A DNA stretch of 64,000 bases from Cystobacter ferrugineus (GTDB lineage: Bacteria; Myxococcota; Myxococcia; Myxococcales; Myxococcaceae). The stretch is taken from the NCBI RefSeq assembly GCF_001887355.1, contig NZ_MPIN01000001.1, forward strand, positions 372,001 to 436,000, written 5' to 3'. Positions within the stretch are counted from its first letter, which is position 1. The number at the start of each line of letters is the position of its first letter. Under the pieces are notes generated by a model that made no database searches, was not told the DNA's origin, and saw only the letters and a list, made by a program, of their open reading frames with translations. The position numbers and the translations under genes are program-made. This document shows, piece after piece, positions 34,175-42,836 of this stretch.

Positions 34175-35566
34175 TCAGGAGGGAGTTGGGACTTCGTGGA
34201 GCTGTTGGGCGATGCGCGCGAAGAGGTCCTTCACCGGCGCAGCCGCGCTGAGCGAGAGCACGACGCGGCGGACGCTGACGCGGACGATGGCGGCAACCTT
34301 GAGCAGCTTCAACCGGATGGTGCCCGCCTGCGCCCGCTCCATCTCGGTGCCGCGTAGGCCGAAGTGGCGCAGCAGGTTCAGCAGGACGTACGCGGCGGAG
34401 GCAAACCAGAGGCGCAGCTGGTTGGCGCGCAGGGAGTGGGCGCTGGTCCTGTCGGCGAAGAGGTCCAACTGCTGCTCCTTGATTCGGTTCTCCATGTCGC
34501 CGCGGGCGCAGTAGAGCTGCTCGTACAGAGCCCGGGCCTCATGCTCCTGGGGGCGCAAAGAAGTCACCACGAAGCGCGGGTTGAATTTGTCCCCGAGCCA
34601 CTCGGCCTTCGCGACAACGCGGCGTTCGCGCGTCCAGGACTCCAGGGTGCGGTAGCGAAGTTCCCGGTACGCCCGCACCGGAGCGCCTTTACGCTCTTCG
34701 CGGGAGACAGCGCGCACCAGCTTCAGGTCCCCGCTTATCATGGCTTCCAGCCGGGCGTTTCGAGCCAGACCGAACACGAAGTCGATGCCGTTCTGCTCGC
34801 ACCAGGTCATGAGTTCATCCCGGGCGAAGCCGGAATCCGCACGCAGGAGGATGCGCGTCTGCGGCCAGCGCGCGCGGATGCGCGAGACGAGCCGCTGCAC
34901 TTCCTCCAGCGAGCCCGCGGCGGCGTCGAGGTCGGCGGTGCGCAGCCTGGCGCACAGCAGGAAGTCGCCAGCGAAGATGTAGAGCGGCAGGTAGCAGTAG
35001 TTGCCGTAGTAGCCGTGGAAGAAGCGGCCCTCCTGCGTGCCGTGAATCGGGTCGTCTGTCGCATCGAGGTCCAGCACCACTTCGCGCAGCGGCTCACGGT
35101 GCGCATCCAGGAACGCATCGACGAAGAAGTTCTCGATGGCCTGGCCGTCGTAAACCACCTTCCGGTAGCGGGCCTCGGCCGTCGCGTCCGCTGGCGTCAG
35201 CTCCAGCCGGTTGAGCGTGCTCGGGCTGGCCAAAGGCTGCTTCTGGGGCTCCGACTTGCCCACCACGGCCGCAAGCAGCGGGTCGTTTCGCAGCGTCTCA
35301 TGGTCCACCAGGTCCTCGTAGCCGCACGCGATGCCGAAAACGCGCTGTCGGACGAGTTCTTCCACCGAGTGCTCAATCAACTCCGGCCTTCTCAAGTCCT
35401 TGAAGCACTCGGCGAACTTCCGCATCAGCTCGAACCGCTGGTCCGTTCGGTGCAACAGCGCCAGCCCTCCATCCGACGAGATGTGCTCGCCGTCGAACGC
35501 CGCCACCAGTTTCCTCCTTCCCACGCTGTCGAACTCGACCTGCTTCGCGTTACGCTCTGTTTTCAC
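34175..35566 (-). CDS. IS1380-family transposase
   Basis: This 463-residue DDE transposase is apparently intact. The N-terminal part has AAFDGEHISSDGGLALL; the catalytic core has VVLDLDATDDPIHGTQEG (first aspartate), ILLRADSGFARDELM (second aspartate) and YCARGDMENRIKEQQLDL (glutamate). The C-terminus is basic and helical. Length and motifs fit IS1380 members, so the element could be active. It fills most of the element between the two inverted repeats. Confidence 0.92.
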   Translation of the reverse strand: MKTERNAKQVEFDSVGRRKLVAAFDGEHISSDGGLALLHRTDQRFELMRKFAECFKDLRRPELIEHSVEELVRQRVFGIACGYEDLVDHETLRNDPLLAAVVGKSEPQKQPLASPSTLNRLELTPADATAEARYRKVVYDGQAIENFFVDAFLDAHREPLREVVLDLDATDDPIHGTQEGRFFHGYYGNYCYLPLYIFAGDFLLCARLRTADLDAAAGSLEEVQRLVSRIRARWPQTRILLRADSGFARDELMTWCEQNGIDFVFGLARNARLEAMISGDLKLVRAVSREERKGAPVRAYRELRYRTLESWTRERRVVAKAEWLGDKFNPRFVVTSLRPQEHEARALYEQLYCARGDMENRIKEQQLDLFADRTSAHSLRANQLRLWFASAAYVLLNLLRHFGLRGTEMERAQAGTIRLKLLKVAAIVRVSVRRVVLSLSAAAPVKDLFARIAQQLHEVPTPS

Positions 35567-35647
35567 CGCGTAGCTCCTTCCGATGGGTGGAAAGCCTTGA
35601 GAACTCTCCAGTTATCGGCCGGTCGCTACGCGGTGTTCCCTCCCTTT

Positions 35648-35666
35648 GTGATCGATCCGGGCTAGG
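35648..35666 (-). repeat. IS1380 right terminal inverted repeat
   Basis: Complement reads CCTAGCCCGGATCGATCAC, one mismatch from the left repeat. Confidence 0.85.
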
Positions 35667-35784
35667 GCTTCTCGATCTCATGGTGGTGGTCGGGTCCTCG
35701 GCCGCCTACCGCATGCGTGACGACTTCGTAACGCCCCTCCGCGAAGCGAACGCATAGCGCAGTGTTCAAGGCGGAGGCGTTCAT
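35662..35784 (-). pseudogene. Gene fragment cut by the IS1380 element
   Basis: From an ATG at 35784 the minus strand reads MNASALNTALCVRFAEGRYE then VVTHAVGGRGPDHHHEIEKP. The next codon, TAG, lies inside the IS1380 inverted repeat. Third positions are strongly G/C, as in real genes here. It looks like the 5' part of a gene truncated by the insertion; no continuation is evident on the other side of the element. It overlaps the start of the divergent frame on the plus strand. Confidence 0.45.
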
Positions 35785-36301
35785 GGACCCGGAGATCATG
35801 GCCGACCGGATACTGCGCGACAGTTGGAAGCGCTTGGTGCGTTACATCAAGGTCCGGCACGAGCGCGCGCTCAAGCTGAGTTACCAGGGCTACAATGGAA
35901 CTGGCCCTGGTAGTGGACGCGACCGTGAAGGACATCTCGAAGGGGTGGCCCCTGCTGCTGCTGGACCGTGGGCGGATGAAGTCGCCGAGCACGAGCACGT
36001 GCGCGAGGGGGTGAAGGCGGGCCTCTTCTCCATGGAGGTGTCCGGAAAGGGCATGCCCAGGTCTCTCGTCACCGAGGAGGGCAGGGTGGCCGTGCTGCTG
36101 GGCGTGGAGTCACGCACGCTGCCGGGTCACTTCTCCACACTGTATGGGGAGGTGAAGCTCATCATCGTCAAGGTGTTGCTGCCCTCGGAACTGGGATACC
36201 TGCTGGAGCACGGCGAAGAGGGGCACGCCGAGCTGGCGCGGCGCTTCGTGGAGAGTAGCGAGGAGCTCCTGTCGCGTCTCAGGAGGAAGCCCGTGGCGTA
36301 G
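35762..36301 (+). pseudogene. Hypothetical gene, probably frame-disrupted
   Basis: One frame is open for 179 residues. Its first part (FMDPEIMADRILRDSWKRLV, RYIKVRHERALKLSYQGY) and last part (GVESRTLPGHFSTLYGEVKL, LLPSELGYLLEHGEEGHAEL) have high G/C third positions. Between about 35895 and 35985 that pattern moves to another frame reading MELALVVDATVKDISKGWPL then LLLDRGRMK. Two compensating indels, or two overlapping genes, would explain this. Family not recognised. It lies between two insertion sequences. Confidence 0.4.
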
Positions 36302-36318
36302 CACGGAGCGGCGGTATC

Positions 36319-36441
36319 TCAGAATCGTCCCCAGTACATCGCGAGGGCGAGGGAGGGCGCCTGGCCCTGGGAGAAGTAGGAAGACGCCTCGTCCCTGGCG
36401 TACTCCAGGAAGCATCGGACCGCGTGCTTTTGAGCCGATGA
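36319..36441 (-). pseudogene. DUF6714-family gene, C-terminal half (split by IS630-like element)
   Basis: The minus strand reads SAQKHAVRCFLEYARDE, then ASSYFSQGQAPSLALAMYW and GRF before a stop. This is the C-terminal pattern of DUF6714 proteins (AQ..AVR.FLEY.RDE...AL..YW). It continues exactly in frame from the N-terminal half at 37478-37842 once the inserted element and one ATGA copy are removed. Confidence 0.75.
36438..36441 (+). repeat. ATGA direct repeat, left flank of the IS630-like element
   Basis: ATGA here and at 37478-37481 flank the element and behave like a target duplication, because removing one copy with the element restores the interrupted frame. The first base of the right copy overlaps the last base of the inverted repeat. 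Confidence 0.55.
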
Positions 36442-36465
36442 TAACGGAAGTCAGTTGAATGTTCC
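36442..36465 (+). repeat. IS630-like left terminal inverted repeat
   Basis: 24 bp beginning TAACGGAAGTCAGTTGAATG, identical to the complement of 37455-37478. Its inner end overlaps the transposase stop codon region. Confidence 0.9.
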
Positions 36466-37416
36466 TATATCTTATACCCACAATGCCGGAACCAGCCGTC
36501 GATGTCCTCGCACGTGATGAGGTCCATGGCCCTGGCAATGGCGTCGTCGAGCGCCTGTAGAGTGCGCGCCTCCATGCTCTTGAGCAGTTCCTTGAGCTTG
36601 TTCCAGAGCAATTCAATGGGATTGAGGTCCGGCGAGTAAGGGGGAAGGAAGAGAACATGGGCACCGGCGGCACGGATACGCTCCAGGATGTGCTCGGGCT
36701 TGTGCGCACCCACATTGTCCATGACGACGATGTCGCCGGGATTGAGCTTGGGGACGAGCATGTGCTCGACGAATGCCTCGAAAACATCGCCCGTCGTGGC
36801 TCCTTCGATGGTCATCAGTGCCCGGATGCCGTCCAGCGCCAAAGCGCCCAACACGGTGGTGCCGGTGCCGCGGTTCCTGGGGACGTATCCCACCACGCGC
36901 TCACCTCGTGGAGCACGTCCATGAGTGCGCGTCATGCTCGTGTGGCAGCCGGTTTCGTCGAGGAAAACGAGCCGTCGCGGGTCGAGCAGGAGCATCAGGA
37001 GGAGGAAGACACGCCGCAGTGCCTGGACCCGCGGGGACCGTTGCTCCGAGGCTACGAGCGACTTTTTTTGAGTCCCAGTCCCTGGCGCCGTAGTGCCCGC
37101 GAGACCGCCGAGGAGCTGGTATGTACCTGTGTCCGGGCCACCAACGCCGCGAAGTGCTCCTGCACTGTGGCATCGGGTCGTATCCGCACCTGCTCTTTGA
37201 GCGTTTCCAGCACCTCTCTCCCTGGATTGCCGAGAAGTTGCCTCCGCCCCTCGGTCGGGGCTCCAGGCTCCCCGTTCCGTCCTCGAGCTTCAGCCAATGA
37301 GCAAGCGTCTTGGAGCACACACTGAATTCGGCGGCAACCTCCTCCAGCGTTCTGCCACCACGCCTGTAGGCCGCAACCGCGCGCTCACGCAAGTCCACCG
37401 AATAGGGCCGGGGCAT
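36465..37416 (-). pseudogene. IS630-family transposase in three reading frames
   Basis: The first frame gives the N-terminal helix-turn-helix (MPRPYSVDLRERAVAAYRRG, FSVCSKTLAHWLKLEDGTG). Near 37240-37260 the coding signal moves to a second frame (EVLETLKEQVRIRPDATVQE, HTSSSAVSRALRRQGLGLKK). At a run of seven A's on the minus strand (37063-37069), a -1 slip leads to the DDE domain: RLVFLDETGCHTSMTRT, GDIVVMDNVGAHK, LFLPPYSPDLNPIELLWNKL. The A7 shift could be programmed, as in some IS630 members. The earlier shift is more likely a mutation or sequence error, so the gene is probably inactive. Confidence 0.82.
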
Positions 37417-37454
37417 GTGACTCCTCCTCCAGCCCTGATTGAGCAGATTCGACC

Positions 37455-37478
37455 GGAACATTCAACTGACTTCCGTTA
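37455..37478 (-). repeat. IS630-like right terminal inverted repeat
   Basis: The complement is identical to 36442-36465 over 24 bp. Confidence 0.9.
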
Positions 37479-37842
37479 TGAGAGGCCATCGAAGCGTTCG
37501 AGCTGCCAGTGACGAAGTTTCTCGTCCTGGGGGGATGTGCCCTCTGCCAGGGTGAGGCCGTACACGGTGTGGGGCATCAGGTTGCCGTAGTCCGCCAATG
37601 CGCCCATCAGGTAGGCGGGAAGGTAGTAACGGAACCCTTCCGAACTCGTGAACGAGATGCTGTGGTACTGCAGCTCGGCCAGGGACAAATTCTTCCAGTG
37701 CCGCCCCTTGAAGGCTTGAGACAGCTCGGCACTCTCCCAGTCGTCGGGATTGTAGCCAATGCGCTCCTCCGCCGGAGGGGGGGGCATCGGTGAACGCGGC
37801 TTCGATTTGGCTCCGAAGAGCGTCAATCCTGGTGGTTGTCAT
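37478..37842 (-). pseudogene. DUF6714-family gene, N-terminal half (poly-C frameshift, split by IS630-like element)
   Basis: The frame starts MTTTRIDALRSQIEAAFTDA at 37842. At a run of eight C's on the minus strand (37777-37784) the coding sense moves one base to PAEERIGYNPDDWESAEL, HWKNLSLAELQYHSISFTSS, GFRYYLPAYLMGALADYG and ending HWQLERFDGLS at the IS630-like boundary. One extra C in the run would explain the shift; a homopolymer sequencing error is also possible. Rejoined with the other half, it gives about 160 residues, normal for DUF6714. It starts six bases after the toxin-like gene on the same strand, so it may have been that gene's partner. Confidence 0.75.
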
Positions 37843-37848
37843 CTCGGC

Positions 37849-38250
37849 TCACCTGCATTGCTCGGGATAGCGCTTCGTCGTCATGAGCCGCGAACATTCG
37901 GAGGCTCCGCGCTCGTAGTTGTCCACTTCCTTGCGGTGGTTCTCATTCCCACCACGGAAGCACTTCTCCATGATGGTTCTCCTCGCGCTGATACAGCGCT
38001 GGTACTTCATCCAGTTCGCGAGTAACTCAGAACACCCTTGGTGGTCGGCGCACTTCATGCTCGTGGACTTGCAGGCTCGGCCGATCTCTTCCTTCAGCAC
38101 CTTGTGCTCCGCCTCCGTGCAATCACCTGGAGGACGTAGCGGCTCCTCTGCGCTCAAAAGCGCGGGAAACAGGCACAGCCCTCCGGACAACAGATGCGTA
38201 CATGCCGCGCGGAGACGGCGAGCGATGGAGCGAGGGCGGCACATGGGCAT
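37849..38250 (-). CDS. Small secreted Cys-rich protein resembling novel-toxin-16 domains
   Basis: This 133-residue precursor has a basic N-terminus and signal peptide (LLSGGLCLFPALLSAEEP). The mature part has eight cysteines and the pattern KEEIGRACKSTSMKCADHQG, RCISARRTIMEKCFRGG, ENHRKE and a C near the end. The C...D-C...C..AR..I...CF.GG...H spacing resembles the 'novel toxin 16' C-terminal domains of polymorphic toxins. Here it stands alone with its own export signal. The start at 38250 (or two codons later) follows GGAAG. The next gene downstream, a broken DUF6714-family gene, starts six bases after its stop. Confidence 0.6.
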   Translation of the reverse strand: MPMCRPRSIARRLRAACTHLLSGGLCLFPALLSAEEPLRPPGDCTEAEHKVLKEEIGRACKSTSMKCADHQGCSELLANWMKYQRCISARRTIMEKCFRGGNENHRKEVDNYERGASECSRLMTTKRYPEQCR

Positions 38251-38423
38251 GCATCTTCCACCGTAGCGCACATGGTTGAGCTGAGGTCCTATCCTCCATG
38301 GCTCGTGAGGAAGCCAAGGTCGGCCCCTGTGCTGCGACCTCCCGTGGTTGGCCGGTAGTCGTGTTGGCTGCCCACCCTTCGTGTGCGCTTTCCCGTGCAC
38401 GCAGGGCGGGGCCATGATGAGAC

Positions 38424-39182
38424 ATGAGTCCCATGCGCAGCCACGTTCCTCGCGGTCCCTGGGGTGTCCTCATCGCGCTCACCGTCATGGGCGCGTGGTT
38501 GGGGCACCTCGTCTGGTTGCTCGTGGGCACACGGCTGTCACTCGCCTCGCCGCTCGCCTGGCTGCACATCGCGCTGCAGGCCTACCTGTGCACGGGCCTG
38601 TTCATCACCGGCCATGACGCCATGCACGGCACCGTGAGCCGGCGCCGGTGGGTGAACGAGACGGTGGGCACGCTCGCCTGCTTCCTCTTCGCGGGGCTCT
38701 CCTACCGGCGCCTGGTGGTCAACCACCGCGCCCACCACGCCGACCCCACCGGCCCGGACGATCCGGACTTCTCCACCCGCACCCAGTCCTTCTGGCCCTG
38801 GTTCACCACCTTCATGGTTCGCTACATGACGTGGCCCCAGTTCCTCGTCATGGCGGCCAAGTTCAACGTGCTGCTGTGGCTGGGCGTGGCGCCGTGGCGC
38901 ATCTGGGCCTTCTGGGTGGCGCCCGCGGTGATGGGCACGGTGCAACTCTTCTACTTCGGCACCTACCTGCCCCACCGGCGCCCGGACACCCCGGAGATGC
39001 GGCCCCACCACGCGCGCTCCCTGCCGCGCAACCACCTGTGGGCGATGCTCTCCTGCTACTTCTTCGGCTACCACTGGGAGCACCATGAATCCCCCTCCAC
39101 CCCCTGGTGGGCGTTGTGGAGGATGCGGGATGCCCGGGCTCGCGCCGCGGCGGTACCCCCCGAGCGAGCCGTGGGCTTGTAA
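38424..39182 (+). CDS. crtW: CrtW-type beta-carotene ketolase (fatty acid desaturase superfamily)
   Basis: This 252-residue membrane protein has about four to six hydrophobic segments and the three histidine boxes of a di-iron enzyme: FITGHDAMHGTV, VNHRAHHADPTGPDDPDF and YHWEHHESP. Together with FYFGTYLPHRRP, this is the CrtW pattern, which adds 4-keto groups to carotenoid rings. Other desaturase-superfamily hydroxylases are possible but fit less well. It stands alone; no other carotenoid gene is in the window. A methionine four codons in is an alternative start. Confidence 0.82.
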   Translation: MSPMRSHVPRGPWGVLIALTVMGAWLGHLVWLLVGTRLSLASPLAWLHIALQAYLCTGLFITGHDAMHGTVSRRRWVNETVGTLACFLFAGLSYRRLVVNHRAHHADPTGPDDPDFSTRTQSFWPWFTTFMVRYMTWPQFLVMAAKFNVLLWLGVAPWRIWAFWVAPAVMGTVQLFYFGTYLPHRRPDTPEMRPHHARSLPRNHLWAMLSCYFFGYHWEHHESPSTPWWALWRMRDARARAAAVPPERAVGL

Positions 39183-39204
39183 CTGGACGTGGGGTTGAGG
39201 CGTT

Positions 39205-40221
<1,017 letters not shown>

Positions 40222-40226
40222 CGCCC

Positions 40227-40844
40227 ATGGCCTCGCCCCCGCTTCCCTGGCTCAAGCCGGCCTTCCTCGTGGGAGGCCTGTCCCCCCTGGCCCTGATGCT
40301 GCTCGACTTCGCGCGCGGCAGCCTGGGCGCCAATCCCATCGAGCGCGTGCTCAACCAGACGGGGATGCTCGCCCTCATCGTCCTGGTGGCCTCGCTCGCG
40401 TGTACGCCGCTCAAGCTCGTCACCGGGTGGACGTGGCCCCCGCGCGTGCGCAAGCTGCTGGGCCTGCTCGGCTTTGGCTACGCGCTGCTGCACTTCCTCG
40501 TCTACGTGGGGTTGGATCAGGGCCTGCGCGTGGGGGCCCTCCTCGAGGACATCACCAAGCGGCCCTTCATCACCGTGGGCTTCCTGGCGCTGGTGCTGCT
40601 CGTGCCCCTGGCCGTCACCAGCACCCAGGGCATGGTACGCCGCCTGGGCTTTCCCCGCTGGCAGCGGTTGCACCGGCTCGCCTACGTGGCGGTGTCGCTC
40701 GGGGTGGTGCACTTCGTGTGGCGGGTGAAGCAGGACGTGACCGAGCCGCTCGTCTATGGCGGGGTGCTCGCGCTGCTCTTCGCCCTTCGCCTGGCCGAGG
40801 CCGTCCGCAAGCGCCGGGCTCGCGCGGCTCTGTCGGCCACCTGA
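40227..40844 (+). CDS. msrQ: MsrQ-type haem-binding membrane subunit
   Basis: This 205-residue protein has five to six membrane helices and passes electrons from the quinone pool or flavin to MsrP. Typical segments are ARGSLGANPIERVLNQTG, RKLLGLLGFGYALLHFLVYV and RWQRLHRLAYVAVSLGVVHF, where conserved histidines bind haem. It belongs to the ferric-reductase-like family and follows msrP directly. Length is normal for MsrQ (YedZ). Confidence 0.95.
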   Translation: MASPPLPWLKPAFLVGGLSPLALMLLDFARGSLGANPIERVLNQTGMLALIVLVASLACTPLKLVTGWTWPPRVRKLLGLLGFGYALLHFLVYVGLDQGLRVGALLEDITKRPFITVGFLALVLLVPLAVTSTQGMVRRLGFPRWQRLHRLAYVAVSLGVVHFVWRVKQDVTEPLVYGGVLALLFALRLAEAVRKRRARAALSAT

Positions 40845-40856
40845 GAGGGACTCCGG

Positions 40857-41477
40857 CTACTCCTTCTTCGGCGCCGGGAGGATGGTGTCCACCAGCGTCA
40901 TGAGCTGGGCGCAGCTCACCGGCTTGCGCACGAAGGCGTTGATGCCCGCCTTCTGGCCCTTGTTGCGCACCTCGGCCGCGTTCGCGTCGCCCGTCATCAT
41001 CAGGATGGGAATGCGCGTCACCTTCGCGTCCTTGTGCGCGCGCACCGCGGCGGCGAAGTCCGCCCCGTTCATCCCGTCCATGTGGAAGTCGGTGAGGATG
41101 AGGTCCACCGGCTGCTTCTCCAGCTCCGCCAGCGCCGCCTCGGCCGACTCCGCCTCGATGTACTCGAAGGCGCGCGCCATCAGGTAGATCTTGAGCAGCG
41201 TGCGGATGGAGCGGCTGTCGTCCACCAGCAGTACGCGCTGGGGCTTCACTCCCGGTTCGGGACGGGCGAAGGGGCGCGTCTCGTGGGCCGCCACGGCGAA
41301 GGCGCGCGCCGTCTCGGCGTTGAGCGTGCCAAAGGGCCGAGGCGTCTCGGGCAGCAGGCCAGGGCGGGTGACCGCCGGAGCGGACATACCCGCGGGGCGC
41401 GCCGACTCGGGAGCGATCGACGTGGAACGTGACGTGGACGTCGCCAGCACTTCAGGAACAACGGTGGCCGACTTCAT
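40857..41477 (-). CDS. Single-domain response regulator with N-terminal extension
   Basis: This 206-residue protein has a disordered, Ala/Pro/Ser-rich N-terminus of about 80 residues and a C-terminal receiver domain. The receiver has VLLVDDSRSIR, phosphoacceptor aspartate in ILTDFHMDGMNG, threonine in ILMMTGD and lysine in FVRKPVS. There is no DNA-binding domain, so output is through protein contacts, as for CheY. The start at 41477 has GGAG seven bases upstream. No cognate kinase is adjacent. It is convergent with msrQ with a 12-base gap. Confidence 0.88.
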   Translation of the reverse strand: MKSATVVPEVLATSTSRSTSIAPESARPAGMSAPAVTRPGLLPETPRPFGTLNAETARAFAVAAHETRPFARPEPGVKPQRVLLVDDSRSIRTLLKIYLMARAFEYIEAESAEAALAELEKQPVDLILTDFHMDGMNGADFAAAVRAHKDAKVTRIPILMMTGDANAAEVRNKGQKAGINAFVRKPVSCAQLMTLVDTILPAPKKE

Positions 41478-41597
41478 TGAGCATCTCCGTGCAATGTCCC
41501 CCCCCCACACACACCACCAGACCGGGCAGCCATGTTCGCCCACAGATCCCCCGAAGTCAAAGTCCTGTGAGGTGGGAGGGGCGGGGAATCCGCGTTC

Positions 41598-42836
41598 TCA
41601 GGGAACTTCGAGCACGAAGGCTTGACTCTTCACCTCGGGCAGGCCATCCGCGGCGGCCACGGACGGGGACAGCTCGTTGGGCACGCGCCACGTCTGGCCG
41701 GTGACGTGGATGAGGGTGATGGCGTAGCGCCCGGAGGGCACGGCGCGCAGGAGCTGGGGCTGCTGGGGGTTGCGCGCGTCGAACGCCCGGGCCTGGACGA
41801 CGACGCGCAGGGACTCCACGAACACGGGGCCCATGTTCCAGGAGCCGTCGGGCTTGCGCATGGAGTTGAGCACCGTGGTGTCCAGTCCCGCGGCGAGCAC
41901 CACCAGGTCCGGCTGTCCATCACCCGGGCCCTCCATCCGCGGGTACTCCGCGCCCTCGGCGTCGAGGACGCCGTTGCGGTCCAGGTCGTTCTCGTCGGCC
42001 AGCCGCTGCGCGTCGGTGAGCGTCTCGCCCTCGGCGAGTTTGCGCACCACCACGCGCGGCCAGATGTCCGGCACGCTGTCCCCGTTGGCGTCGTCGGGCT
42101 GGCCATCCGTGTTCTCGTCCACGAAGCGCACGAGCATGGCGGCGGGCCGCTGGTCCACCGCGCCCTGTTGGATCGGCAGGGGCTTGAGATCCAACAGCTT
42201 GATGCTCGCCGTGCGCTCGAAGCGCGGGGGGCTGTCCACCCAGAAGACGGGGCGATCCACGGGCACGGTGCTCGCCTCGCCGAAGAGCACGTTGACGCCG
42301 GTGAGGGCCGGGAGCGTGCCATCCGCGTTCTCGGCGAGCTCCAGCACGCGGGGCACGCGCGTGACGGGGTCCACCGCGGCGCCGCCCATGTCTCCGGCGT
42401 TGGGCTCGCCGGTGACGGTGTACCAGGGGATGAAGTCCGGGGTGTGGCAGGGCTGGACGCCGGTGCGGCACGTGTCCGCGTCGATGAAGCCGCGCACGAG
42501 ATAGCGGCCCGGGGCCACGAGGCTGAAGGTGTAGGGGGCGGTGAAGGGGCCCGCGGAGGAGTCATCCGCGGGGCCGAAGAGCCGCTCCTGGGGGATGACG
42601 GTGAAGCTCAGCGGGCGGCCCGTGCCCTGGGGCGGCGGCGGCCGGGCGGCGTCATAGAGCAGCACGATGGCGTTGCCGCGCACGCGGCCCTGCACCACCA
42701 CCTGGCCCTCGATGCGCGACAGGCTCTGGCGCTGGCGGTGATCCGCGGTGGCCTCCACGGGCGGAGGGTCGCAGTGGGTGGACAGCAGCGCGGCGAGGAC
42801 GAGCCCCCAGCGGAGTGTCGGGCGAAGGGTGCTCAT
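41598..42836 (-). CDS. Exported protein, third gene of the kinase/receptor operon
   Basis: This 412-residue precursor has a lipoprotein-like N-terminus (WGLVLAALLSTHC), although the residue before the cysteine is not a standard lipobox residue. The body is beta-rich with a carboxypeptidase-regulatory or transthyretin-like fold at the start (IEGQVVVQGRVRGNAIVLLY; YTFSLVAPGRYLVRGFID), then Asp/Asn-rich stretches (DENTDGQPDDANGDSVPD; NDLDRNGVLDAEG) resembling calcium-binding repeats. It overlaps the TonB-receptor stop by four bases (ATGA), so it is probably an outer-membrane partner of that receptor. Precise function unknown. Confidence 0.75.
   Translation of the reverse strand: MSTLRPTLRWGLVLAALLSTHCDPPPVEATADHRQRQSLSRIEGQVVVQGRVRGNAIVLLYDAARPPPPQGTGRPLSFTVIPQERLFGPADDSSAGPFTAPYTFSLVAPGRYLVRGFIDADTCRTGVQPCHTPDFIPWYTVTGEPNAGDMGGAAVDPVTRVPRVLELAENADGTLPALTGVNVLFGEASTVPVDRPVFWVDSPPRFERTASIKLLDLKPLPIQQGAVDQRPAAMLVRFVDENTDGQPDDANGDSVPDIWPRVVVRKLAEGETLTDAQRLADENDLDRNGVLDAEGAEYPRMEGPGDGQPDLVVLAAGLDTTVLNSMRKPDGSWNMGPVFVESLRVVVQARAFDARNPQQPQLLRAVPSGRYAITLIHVTGQTWRVPNELSPSVAAADGLPEVKSQAFVLEVP

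Larger units (their letters stand above)
34004..35666 (-). mobile_element. IS1380-family insertion sequence
   Basis: The 1663-base element is bounded by inverted repeats: CCTAGCCCGGATCGGTCAC at 34004-34022 and the complement of CCTAGCCCGGATCGATCAC at 35648-35666 (18 of 19 matching). One full-length transposase gene lies inside on the minus strand. No matching 4-base target duplication is seen at the flanks (CCAG left, GCTT right), which suggests recombination or deletion next to the element after insertion. Confidence 0.88.
36442..37478 (-). mobile_element. IS630-family insertion sequence
   Basis: This 1037-base element has perfect 24-bp terminal inverted repeats starting TAACGGAAGTCAGTTGAATG, at 36442-36465 and, inverted, 37455-37478. 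It contains a transposase gene spread over three frames on the minus strand. It sits inside a DUF6714-family gene. IS630 elements usually duplicate TA; here ATGA flanks the ends and restores the host frame, so the exact target duplication is open. Confidence 0.9.

Noticed and set aside
34000-35670. A 4-base target duplication around the IS1380 element
   Set aside because: The four bases outside each inverted repeat (CCAG and GCTT) do not match, nor do positions shifted by one base.
36441-37479. A TA target duplication for the IS630-like element
   Set aside because: A TA occurs at both ends inside the inverted repeats, but using it as the duplication leaves the interrupted gene out of frame, whereas the ATGA repeat restores it. 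Not fully excluded; reported as a finding.
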